Shown in pieces: positions 1 through 6,382 of a stretch of DNA of 21,650 bases. The position numbers were made by a program, and so were the translations under genes. The notes beneath the pieces were generated by a model that was not told the origin of the DNA, did no database searches, and was given only the letters and a program-made list of their open reading frames with translations. How positions within the stretch are numbered: the first letter of the stretch is position 1; every line of letters starts with the position of its first letter. The stretch comes from Acidobacteriaceae bacterium (GTDB lineage: Bacteria > Acidobacteriota > Terriglobia > Terriglobales > Acidobacteriaceae): assembly GCA_003156495.1 (NCBI GenBank), contig PMHC01000175.1, positions 4,113-25,762 of the forward strand, given 5' to 3'.

Positions 1-100
1 TCCCTCAATAGACCTTTTTCCGAAGCCTCTTTAGCCCCGGCACTTTCGCTCACGCGGACTTTGCCTTATCTGCGGCCACATTCCGCACATCAAAAATGAC

Positions 101-132
101 TTGTCATTCTGACCGAGTCGAAGAACCTGAGG
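101..132. repeat. Short dispersed intergenic repeat-like segment
   Basis: The bases TTGTCATTCTGACC followed by GAGTCGAAGAACCTG match the general form of a very common bacterial intergenic sequence (TCATTCTGAGCGAAGCGAAGAAcCT) that I recall from many acidobacterial and Bacteroidota genomes. Only one copy lies in this window, so its repeat nature rests on recollection of the pattern, not on a second copy seen here. Confidence 0.4.
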
Positions 133-322
133 TTGCTTTTCGCCAATCCCTATCCCAAATCAAATTCTCTCGCCAACACTTTGCTAATGACTGGCCGACT
201 CATCAGTACGAATTGAGATTGGTGAGTGATTCGGGGATTTGGCACTCATTGACGCGCAAAAGATTGCGGGACTGAGCGGCGTTTAAGGGGCGTAATATCT
301 TTCCGACGGCGCGTCTATGTCT

Positions 323-351
323 CCCCGGTCCCCAACCGCGAGGGACCAGGG
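323..351 (-). terminator. GC-rich hairpin after the 366-617 CDS
   Basis: Arms CCCCGGTCCC (323-332) and GGGACCAGGG (342-351) pair over 10 positions with one G-T wobble around a 9-nt loop. It lies 15 nt beyond the stop codon of the minus-strand CDS at 366-617, where a terminator would be expected. It is not followed by a T-tract on the minus strand, so it may be a factor-dependent or weak terminator, or only an RNA-stabilising hairpin. Confidence 0.35.
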
Positions 352-365
352 CCACCCGCCTTACA

Positions 366-617
366 TCATGAACGCCGAACTCGCATTTGATACGTGTTGG
401 GAAGACCTGCACCACCGGAACGAAAGCCCGGATCTTCAACTATATAGGTTTCAATACCTGATGGTGTTTGACGGCTGATGGTATTCCCGCTCTGTATCGG
501 AATGTCCGTCCGTTCAGTAAAAATCATATTGTTCTGAACGGATGCAGGAATATTGGTGAAAGTCCGACCATCCTTGGCCGTCACAGAAATCAGGTCATTC
601 ATTAGGTCTGCGAACAT
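366..617 (-). CDS. Small orphan protein with a DPGF / YQM core, function unknown
   Basis: An 83-residue protein of unknown function. It resembles, from memory, a widespread small family whose members start MF-x-DL, carry a charged DG turn and a PSGIE-TYIVEDPGF segment (here about residues 52-67), and end in a Y-Q-(M/V)-x-V-(K/R) strand; here YQMRVRRS is the exact C terminus. The fold is probably a small all-beta barrel (inference). Longer relatives that I recall carry a C-terminal extension with a G-N-N-A-R-(V/I)-N type motif and occur near accessory or defence genes. Nothing like that extension follows here in any minus frame, so this is either a short version or a truncated copy. No Shine-Dalgarno precedes the ATG; a TACACT box ends 10 nt before it. 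The neighbourhood is otherwise gene-poor, which fits a transferred or decaying accessory gene. Confidence 0.6.
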   Translation of the reverse strand: MFADLMNDLISVTAKDGRTFTNIPASVQNNMIFTERTDIPIQSGNTISRQTPSGIETYIVEDPGFRSGGAGLPNTYQMRVRRS

Positions 618-1151
618 AATGCAATTGAGTGTAGCAGAGTGGGAGCAGGAATCCTTTCGGAAACACGGGGGAAGGCGAAGGCTATACCCTTCCGCCGAAG
701 AGCACTCCTAGGAGACCCAACCGCCAAGGCACCGCCTACCAGATTCCGCGGAATTCTGGATTTACGGTAACAGGCCAATGCACTCATTCATTCATCACCG
801 CTCCGTTCACTCCATCAAGCTGACAGGTGAGAGCTGAAAGCTATTTCATTTGCGCTGCTTGCACAAAATTTCCCTCAGCAGGCGCACAATCTATCTAGGG
901 CCGCTGCCTATGCTACGGAGCAGGGAAGAGCCGGCCCTCCCCCTCAAAAATCCAAAAAAAGACAAAAAACGCGCGCGAATGTGCACGTTAAAAATATAAC
1001 TATATATTTATCAGTTACATATAAAATCGACCACGAAGAATTTGGGACAAATTCGTTCGATTTTGTCTCCCAAATGGGCCAAATTTAAGGCTAAATCGCC
1101 CTTTTTCCGGCTTTTTCCGCGTTTTTTTTCCCTGTTTCGGCGGAAATTGTT
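618..1151. other. Intergenic stretch with AT-rich island
   Basis: No gene is supported. Minus ORF 602-787 and the plus frame starting at 1042 have no protein-like composition; the latter runs antisense into the glycosyltransferase gene. The first half has ordinary GC. From about 945 to 1140 composition changes sharply: A-runs, a TATATATTTA block, then T-runs. It includes a perfect 12-bp palindrome ATTCCGCGGAAT (743-754), the AT-only arms AAATATA/TATATTT around ACTA (about 991-1010), and a hairpin at 1041-1074. Confidence 0.5.
1041..1074. terminator. Imperfect hairpin downstream of the glycosyltransferase gene
   Basis: TTTGGGACAAA (1041-1051) can pair with TTTGTCTCCCAAA (1062-1074), giving eight contiguous pairs (one G-T) and, past a small bulge, three more. 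It lies about 80 nt beyond the stop of the minus-strand glycosyltransferase gene, inside the AT-rich island. There is no clean T-tract on the minus strand, so a terminator role is a guess. Confidence 0.3.
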
Positions 1152-2399
1152 TCAGGAGAAACTGATCCGTTCGATAAAAATCGAGGCCAGCTTTTCTACG
1201 TTGCGCTGCAAGTTGTACTTTTCAACGACGCGCGCCCGTCCGTTTTTGCCGAGCCGCTGGCGCAGTTCGTTGTCGTCGATCAGCCGCGCCAGCGCGTCGG
1301 CCAGAGCCTTCACATCTGAAGGCGGCACGAGCAAACCGTCTACGCCGTCGACGATCAGCTCCGGAATGCCGTTGATTCTAGTCGTAACGCAGGGCAACTC
1401 CATCGCCATCGCTTCCATCAGTACGACCGGCAGCCCCTCAGCAAAACTCGGCAGACAGAAGGCATCGGCCGCGGCATAAAAATCGCGAATTCTCTCCTGA
1501 TCGATTGCGCCCTCGAATACTATCGATTTGCCCGCCACGCTATGCGCCGCGTGATTGTGCAGCGAGGCTTTATCTGGTCCATCGCCTACCAGATGCAGAC
1601 GCACTTGCCGGCCCTCGCGCCGAAGCTGCTCGACGGCGTCGATAAGAATATGTTGGCCCTTGGCCGGCGTCAAACGACCGACGCAAAGAATCTCGAAGGG
1701 CGTTGCGGTCTGCTGTTTGGGCCGCGGCGCAAAAATTTCAGGATCGACACCGAGAGGAGAAACGACGAACTTGCTCCACTGCTCGTTGGGCGAGAGCTTC
1801 ATCATCTGGCTGCGCGCAAAAGCGCTGATGCAGCAGATAAACTCCGCCGCGGCGATTTTTTCCGCCAGCAGTTGCCGCTCCGCGTCGTAAAACTCGTCGG
1901 GGCCGTGCACCGTAATCGAATAGCCGAAGCCGAAGACGGTGCGCACGAAAAGACCCACGCTCGCCGCCTGCGAGGCCAGATGCACGTGCAGGTGATGCAG
2001 CTTTTTGCGCCGCATCCACTGGCCGACCATCAGCGCTTCGGTCCAGTACATCAAATATAGATAGAGCCGCCTGAGATCGAAATTTGCCAGCGTGACGGCT
2101 TTGGCCAGGCCGCGCCAGTAGCCGCTGAAGTTTGTTTCGAGCGTTAGCAGGTGCGCTGACGCCGCTCCCAGAAGACCGTGTTTCTTGATGTAGTAGGTGT
2201 GCGCGGCCTCGGCGGCCTCGGCCGCGGTGAGCCGCTCGGGCGCGCGGTCGGGCCGGTTGATCGAGGCTGTTTCGATGCGGAAGCCTTTTTCGCGCAGAGC
2301 CAGAATCTCGCGCAGCACAAAGGTCATCGACAGTACCGGATAGGTGCTGACCAGATACGCCAGGGGGCGCGTCGGTGCGGATACGTGCGGGGCGGCCAT
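1152..2399 (-). CDS. GT4-family glycosyltransferase (exopolysaccharide/colanic-acid WcaL-like)
   Basis: A cytoplasmic, probably membrane-associated, retaining glycosyltransferase of GT-B fold that moves a sugar from a nucleotide sugar onto a polysaccharide or lipid-linked acceptor. The N-terminal Rossmann half opens with LVSTYPVLSMTFVLREI. The middle carries HVHLASQAASVG and VHGPDEFYD, then SPLGVDPEIF. The C-terminal donor-binding half has ILCVGRLTPAKGQ and the diagnostic E-x7-E motif, E-GLPVVLM-E, followed by a GIPEL..G.DGLLV nucleotide-sugar loop, all typical of GT4. The chosen ATG (2397-2399) has AGAGGAA five bases upstream; the same frame extends to an ATG at 2465, but that start has no ribosome binding site. 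Length with the chosen start is 415 residues, normal for the family. It stands alone, divergent from mqnA, so acceptor and sugar cannot be inferred from neighbours. Confidence 0.9.
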   Translation of the reverse strand: MAAPHVSAPTRPLAYLVSTYPVLSMTFVLREILALREKGFRIETASINRPDRAPERLTAAEAAEAAHTYYIKKHGLLGAASAHLLTLETNFSGYWRGLAKAVTLANFDLRRLYLYLMYWTEALMVGQWMRRKKLHHLHVHLASQAASVGLFVRTVFGFGYSITVHGPDEFYDAERQLLAEKIAAAEFICCISAFARSQMMKLSPNEQWSKFVVSPLGVDPEIFAPRPKQQTATPFEILCVGRLTPAKGQHILIDAVEQLRREGRQVRLHLVGDGPDKASLHNHAAHSVAGKSIVFEGAIDQERIRDFYAAADAFCLPSFAEGLPVVLMEAMAMELPCVTTRINGIPELIVDGVDGLLVPPSDVKALADALARLIDDNELRQRLGKNGRARVVEKYNLQRNVEKLASIFIERISFS

Positions 2400-2542
2400 C
2401 GGTTCCTCTTTGCGCTTCATTTTACGACGTTTACCTAGACAGTTTGTTCTGTAGAAATCCAGCATTCGCCCCGGTTCGCCCGGCGGAGGTGACCGATCCG
2501 CTTCCTGCGGGCTTTTCCGGCGCGCCCTCGGCCGAGGATTGA

Positions 2543-2548
2543 TACTCT
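2543..2548 (+). promoter_or_regulatory. TACTCT -10-like box, possible leaderless start of mqnA
   Basis: TACTCT fits the TAnnnT form of a -10 element and ends exactly 7 nt before the GTG start of mqnA. No Shine-Dalgarno lies at a usable distance (the nearest GAGG is 18 nt upstream). This spacing would place the transcription start at or next to the start codon. No convincing -35 is seen. Confidence 0.35.
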
Positions 2549-2555
2549 AACAATC

Positions 2556-3425
2556 GTGAATCGACATCTCGACCAGCGGCTGCGTATTGCCGCCATCAAC
2601 TTTCTCAATCCCGCGCCACTGATGTGGGATTTCGAACATCCTCCGCTCTCTTCGTCCTTAGCCCAGCGCTACCGGATCGACTACATGACGCCCGCCGAGT
2701 GCGCCGCACGGCTTGTTTCCGGCACGGCCGACGTCGGCCTGATTCCCATTGCCGCGCTCGCCTCGGCCCCCACTTTGCGCATCCTGCCCGGCTGCACGAT
2801 CGCCTCAAAAGACCGCGTCCGCTCCCTGCTGCTGGTGCATCGCGCCAATCAACCGCTCGCCGAAATTCGTTCCGTTGCGGCCGATACCGCCAGCCGCACC
2901 ACGGTCACCTACGCCCGGCTTCTCTTCCATCAATGGGGCAACCCGGAGGTGCCATTTATCCCCATGGCCGCCAATCTCGACCAAATGCTCAAGCGGGCAG
3001 AGGCCGCTATCGTCATTGGCGATCCGGCGCTGCTGGCGCTTGAAGCGCGCGAGCAGCGGGAGCAGCGCACAGGCGAAGAGCTCGTTTATCTTGATCTTGC
3101 ACATGAGTGGCGCTCGCTTACCGGCCTTGTTTTTGTCTCCGCCATATGGTGTGCCTCGGAGACTAGCACGCTTGATGACAGCCACGTGAGTGACTTTCTT
3201 CTTTCCCGCGACCATGGTTTGGCTAATATCGACGCATTGGCCGCCGAATGGTCTGTCCGTCTGCCGCTTTCGGCAGAGTTGATTCGCTCTTATCTGGCCT
3301 CGAATATTCACTATCGGCTTGATCAGGAGTGCCTGGAGGGGATGAAAGGATTCTTTCGCATCGCCGGCGAATGTGGCGTTTTGCCGCCGTATTCGGTCTC
3401 ATTGAATGCCGAACTTGGCGTATGA
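2556..3425 (+). CDS. mqnA: Chorismate dehydratase, futalosine menaquinone pathway
   Basis: MqnA converts chorismate to 3-[(1-carboxyvinyl)oxy]benzoate, the first committed step of the futalosine route to menaquinone, in the cytoplasm. The 289-residue protein has the periplasmic-binding-protein-like fold of the MqnA/MqnD family. Signature stretches are IAAINFLNPAPL near the N terminus (family form: lgxvxylNaxPl), AECAARLVSGTADVGLIPI (about 46-64), and AIVIGDPAL near residue 150. The start codon is GTG with no nearby Shine-Dalgarno; see the TACTCT box. No other menaquinone gene is nearby, so the pathway is dispersed in this genome, as is common. It is transcribed divergently from the glycosyltransferase. 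Confidence 0.92.
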   Translation: MNRHLDQRLRIAAINFLNPAPLMWDFEHPPLSSSLAQRYRIDYMTPAECAARLVSGTADVGLIPIAALASAPTLRILPGCTIASKDRVRSLLLVHRANQPLAEIRSVAADTASRTTVTYARLLFHQWGNPEVPFIPMAANLDQMLKRAEAAIVIGDPALLALEAREQREQRTGEELVYLDLAHEWRSLTGLVFVSAIWCASETSTLDDSHVSDFLLSRDHGLANIDALAAEWSVRLPLSAELIRSYLASNIHYRLDQECLEGMKGFFRIAGECGVLPPYSVSLNAELGV

Positions 3426-3475
3426 AATGAAATAGATTAAATAAAACGTCTAATTTGAGTAAAATACTGCTGCGT

Positions 3476-3504
3476 AATTGATTAATTGAATTATTTAATC
3501 AATT
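3476..3504 (+). terminator. AT-rich perfect hairpin downstream of mqnA
   Basis: AATTGATTAA (3476-3485) and TTAATCAATT (3495-3504) form a perfect 10-bp stem around a 9-nt loop, followed by TATTTATC. It starts 50 nt after the mqnA stop. The position suits a terminator, but the stem contains only two GC pairs, so thermal stability would be low. A protein-binding palindrome or the relic of a mobile-element end are alternatives. Confidence 0.4.
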
Positions 3505-4383
3505 TATTTATCAGTAAGATGCAACTGCGACTCTCCTTGTCAATATGCCGCGCGCAACGTGCTCCGACCGTGCAACCTGCCCAGGTATCGAGTTGAGGTC
3601 GCGTTAAGAGAATCTAAGGTATCTCTTAGTTGTGTAACAGGTTATTGACTTTAGCTCTCTCGTGGAAATTTGATGCGTTCCGTCCCGTTTTTGGCAGCAT
3701 TACTGCAATGGCATTCCACAGAGGTTGCGATTTTCGATCTGCGCCGATGGACAATGTCACGATAACTTCGTATGGCACCAGCATCAGTCCTGGCCTGTAG
3801 CCACCGGGAAGTTTTTCGGCTCTGCCTGGGGAGCGGGAAAGTTTGACGGTTACGGAAGCCAGCCCGGAAACTCCAGAGGTGAGCCGACCAAAGCACACGC
3901 GAAGGAGCCCCCGGATGGACCGATTTGAGAGTTTAAGACACTCCGTATGAGAGTGCAAATGCCATGTAGGGGGGCATTCCTAAATGCCGCCGCCGAGCGC
4001 TTTATGAAGAATTACGGCAGCTCTGGGGAGAAGTCTTCCACTGTCTGGCTAGGAAAAATAAAAGCCTGATACTGGAAGGGCATTTAATGCAGTGATTTTC
4101 AGATGGTTGCGCTACACTAGCCTTGCAGTGCTTGAAGATGCCTCCCGGCGGCAGCGAGAATTCATTCGGAAAGCACAATTCCCGAATTGACAAATTGCCT
4201 TCTGTTCATTCCACTCTTGCATATTTTCCCCGAATCGCGTAATGATGTGCAGGAAGTGTTGGCCAAGTCGCATCACACTGGAAAGATACCCGGCTACAAG
4301 CCGGACTTCGACTGGCCTTTGGCCGGCGTTCGCTTCTTTTGATTCCTCTACCAGATCTGACGTGATCGACCGCGCGATAAGTG

Positions 4384-4399
4384 CGGGAGGAGGAATGCC
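4384..4399 (+). promoter_or_regulatory. Strong Shine-Dalgarno deciding the start at 4400
   Basis: GGAGGAGGA is an extended match to the anti-Shine-Dalgarno sequence at good spacing before the ATG. It is the clearest sign that the small acidic ORF is translated. Confidence 0.7.
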
Positions 4400-4783
4400 A
4401 TGTCCACTCAGATACTCTATGCGCCGCTCGATCCAGCGACCATCGGCCCGGCTTCACGCTACATACGCGAAACTCGAGACGAGCTTCTGGCCTACGATGT
4501 CGAGGAACTGGCTGCCGTGCGCCTTTCAATACTTCTCACTGCCAAGTGGGTGGAATCGGAAAGCGAAGACCCTGAACGTCGCGACGAACTGCGCCAAGAC
4601 CTTGCAATTCTGCGCAAGCACTATGGCGATATGCTCGATGAAATCGCCATGACCTTCGGCGTGAATTCGGCGATGAAGGCCAAAGAAGAGGTTGAAGAGT
4701 CCGTCGTCATTCCCTCCGAGAAGCCGTCGGAGGAGGAGCTTTGCGGCGAGTACGAAGGCGGCGCGGGCGATCCAGGCCTTTAG
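4400..4783 (+). CDS. Small acidic hypothetical protein
   Basis: A 127-residue protein that I cannot assign to a named family. It begins MSTQILYAPLDPATIGPASR, then shows a helix-rich middle (RETRDELLAYDVEELAAVRLSILLTAKWV, about 23-51, and a second charged helix about 55-85), and ends in a Glu-rich, probably disordered tail (about 95-127). There is no signal peptide, membrane segment or cysteine pattern. The start is secure: GGAGGAGGA (4386-4394) sits six bases before the ATG and there is an in-frame stop upstream at 4358. Coding character is better than in any overlapping frame. It lies 69 nt before nth on the same strand, but nth has its own -10-like box, so co-function is not implied. Likely a soluble cytoplasmic protein. 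Confidence 0.75.
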   Translation: MSTQILYAPLDPATIGPASRYIRETRDELLAYDVEELAAVRLSILLTAKWVESESEDPERRDELRQDLAILRKHYGDMLDEIAMTFGVNSAMKAKEEVEESVVIPSEKPSEEELCGEYEGGAGDPGL

Positions 4784-4839
4784 TCACGGAGCGATTTTTC
4801 TGCTCTCACTCGGGTCTCCCCTTCGCGTGCGCTCCGCGC

Positions 4840-4845
4840 TAGACT
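4840..4845 (+). promoter_or_regulatory. TAGACT -10-like box, possible leaderless start of nth
   Basis: TAGACT (TAnnnT) is followed by exactly 7 nt and then the ATG of nth, which has no Shine-Dalgarno. The spacing is the same as for mqnA. No clear -35 element is visible. Confidence 0.35.
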
Positions 4846-4852
4846 TTTACTT

Positions 4853-5557
4853 ATGCCAGCGCGCAAAACTTCAGGCAAAAAGAAAATCTCCGCCCGGCCC
4901 GCGCTTCGCGGCCCGTTAGCCCCGGCTCGCGTCGCCGCTATTCTCAAGGCTCTCGACGAAGCCTATCCCAATGCTGATTGCGCTCTCGTCCATCGCTCGC
5001 CCTGGGAACTGCTGGTCGCGACCATTCTTTCGGCGCAGTGTACCGATGTGCGCGTCAATCTGGTTACGCCCGAGCTTTTCCGCCGCTTTCCCTCGCCTCA
5101 GGCCTTTGCCGCCGCCACTTTGGAAGAGATTGAAGAGGCGATTCGCTCGACTGGCTTTTATCACAACAAAGCCAAGTCCATTCAGGGAGCGGCCAAAAAG
5201 CTCATCGCCGACTTTGGCGGTTGTGTGCCGCAAACTTTAGCCGAACTGACGACTCTGCCCGGCGCTGCTCGCAAAACCGCCAACGTCGTTCTTGGCGTGG
5301 CCTTCGGCAAGGCCGAGGGCGTGGTCGTCGACACACACGTTTTGCGCATCACCCGCCGCCTGGAGCTGGCCAAATCTGAAACGCCGGAAAAAGTCGAGCA
5401 GGAGTTGATGCGAATTTTGCCGCGCAGCCGTTGGATCGGCTTCTCGCACCAGATTATTCACCATGGCCGCCAGATTTGCCAGGCGCGCAAGCCCAAGTGC
5501 AACCAGTGCGGCCTGGAGCCGCTTTGCCGCGCCAAAGACAAAAGCTGGAACTCGTAA
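4853..5557 (+). CDS. nth: Endonuclease III (DNA glycosylase/AP lyase)
   Basis: Nth excises oxidised pyrimidines and cleaves the resulting abasic site in base excision repair. The 234-residue protein has the full HhH-GPD architecture. The helix-hairpin-helix is LPGAARKTANVV, with catalytic Lys141, and the following VVVDTHVLRI holds catalytic Asp160. The C-terminal 4Fe-4S loop is intact with C-x6-C-x2-C-x5-C at Cys209, 216, 219 and 225. The hairpin reads LPGAARKTA where E. coli has LPGVGRKTA; Ala at that glycine position also occurs in other bacterial Nth proteins. The N terminus has a basic extension of about 20 residues (MPARKTSGKKK..), likely DNA-contacting. It converges with hemD 42 nt downstream. 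Confidence 0.95.
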   Translation: MPARKTSGKKKISARPALRGPLAPARVAAILKALDEAYPNADCALVHRSPWELLVATILSAQCTDVRVNLVTPELFRRFPSPQAFAAATLEEIEEAIRSTGFYHNKAKSIQGAAKKLIADFGGCVPQTLAELTTLPGAARKTANVVLGVAFGKAEGVVVDTHVLRITRRLELAKSETPEKVEQELMRILPRSRWIGFSHQIIHHGRQICQARKPKCNQCGLEPLCRAKDKSWNS

Positions 5558-5599
5558 CGGAATGGAAAAGGGCGCGCATACGAAGCGCACGAGAGCTGT

Positions 5600-6382
5600 T
5601 CAGCCGCGCTTCAGCAGTTGTTCCGCTGCCGCGATTAGCCCCGGAATGTCGGAGGGTGAGGCTTCGGCCGCCGGCTCCCAGCCCCGCTCACGCAGCGTTT
5701 GGCTCGTAATAGGACCGATCGAAATCGCCGCCACACCGGCGAAAGGGAACTCCAGTCCCGCCTGTCGCGCGGCTTCGGCCAAGTGAGTCACGCTGGACGA
5801 ACTGGTAAAGGCCGCGACGTCGAGGCCGGCTGCCAAGGCTGCGCGAAGCTGCTCCGGCGCGGCCTCCGGTAAAACATTCCGGTAAGCGTCTACTACATTG
5901 ACTGCTGCTCCAGCTGCCCGCAGTGCATCGGGAATCACGTCGCGGGCGACCTCGGCTCGTGCCAGCAAAATCTTTTGTCCTGCGATCTGGCTCGAAGACA
6001 GGCATGTAATCAGCGCTTCGGCCACATAATCTTCCGGAACCAGCGCAATCGTCAGTCCAGCTTTGCGCGCCGCCGCCGCGGTTGCTTCGCCGATTGCGGC
6101 GATCTTCAAATGCGTTGCTGTCTTCAGCTGAAGGCCCTGCGCCGACGCGTGTTCGGCGAGCGCGCGCACGGTATTTGCGCTGGTCAAAATCAGCCAGTCG
6201 TAGCCGTCGAGCGCGGCAAGCGCGCGGTCCAGCGTCTGCAAGTCCTCGGGCGGGCGGATCTCCAACACAGGAACCTCGACCGGATCGGCGCCCAGCGCGC
6301 GCAGTCCCTCGCTCAGTTTGCCGGCTTGATGGGTTGCGCGCGTAACCAGCACGCGGCGCCCCGTGAGCGGCAGCGCCGTCAT
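5600..6382 (-). CDS. hemD: Uroporphyrinogen-III synthase
   Basis: HemD closes and inverts ring D of hydroxymethylbilane to give uroporphyrinogen III, the last common tetrapyrrole precursor. The 260-residue protein has the two-lobed HemD layout: N-terminal GRRVLVTRATHQAGKL and VEVPVLEI, then LTSANTVRAL, a linker with LLARAEVARDVIPDALRAAGA, and a C-terminal AFTSSSSVTHL and ISIGPITSQTLRERG. HemD sequences diverge strongly, so the identification leans on these blocks plus position directly after hemC. The ATG (6380-6382) overlaps the hemC stop as ATGA, which fixes the start; a longer open frame upstream is a shadow of hemC. It is the last gene of the operon. Confidence 0.92.
   Translation of the reverse strand: MTALPLTGRRVLVTRATHQAGKLSEGLRALGADPVEVPVLEIRPPEDLQTLDRALAALDGYDWLILTSANTVRALAEHASAQGLQLKTATHLKIAAIGEATAAAARKAGLTIALVPEDYVAEALITCLSSSQIAGQKILLARAEVARDVIPDALRAAGAAVNVVDAYRNVLPEAAPEQLRAALAAGLDVAAFTSSSSVTHLAEAARQAGLEFPFAGVAAISIGPITSQTLRERGWEPAAEASPSDIPGLIAAAEQLLKRG

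Larger units (their letters stand above)
1..365. other. Left-edge intergenic stretch, no supported gene
   Basis: I see no convincing gene here. A frame open from the left edge stops at about position 93 and has no recognisable protein character. A 78-residue minus frame (203-439) overlaps the better-supported small CDS at 366-617 and looks like a shadow. The stretch holds a short dispersed-repeat-like segment near 101-132 and a hairpin at 323-351, both listed separately. Confidence 0.5.
3426..4399. other. Nearly 1 kb without a convincing gene
   Basis: Several frames of 60-136 codons occur on both strands (for example 3626-3958 and 4206-4529 minus, 4242-4652 plus), but they overlap each other, lack ribosome binding sites and have no recognisable motif. 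The first 100 bases are strongly AT-rich and carry a perfect hairpin at 3476-3504. A second inverted repeat, TAAGAGA/TCTCTTA, is at 3605-3628, and AATGCC/GGCATT at 3958-3978. A plus reading near 3700-3860 (..VTITSYGTSISPGL, stop, ..SLTVTEASPETPEV) looks faintly like a beta-rich repeat domain broken by an in-frame stop, so a decayed gene is possible but not demonstrated. Confidence 0.5.

Noticed and set aside
203..439. 78-codon minus ORF
   Set aside because: Overlaps the better-supported CDS at 366-617 in another frame and has no ribosome binding site or recognisable motif.
743..754. Palindrome ATTCCGCGGAAT as an operator
   Set aside because: Isolated, with no gene start or promoter next to it; a 12-bp palindrome can occur by chance in a window this size.
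1051..1066. GTTCGATT resembling a tRNA T-loop
   Set aside because: No flanking T-stem, anticodon arm or acceptor stem can be drawn.
3626..3958. 110-codon minus ORF in the gene-poor stretch
   Set aside because: No ribosome binding site, no motif, and equally long frames overlap it on the other strand; not distinguishable from chance in GC-rich DNA.
4242..4652. 136-codon plus ORF overlapping the acidic small protein
   Set aside because: Its Ser/Arg/Cys-rich composition is that of a shadow frame; the frame at 4400 has the strong ribosome binding site.
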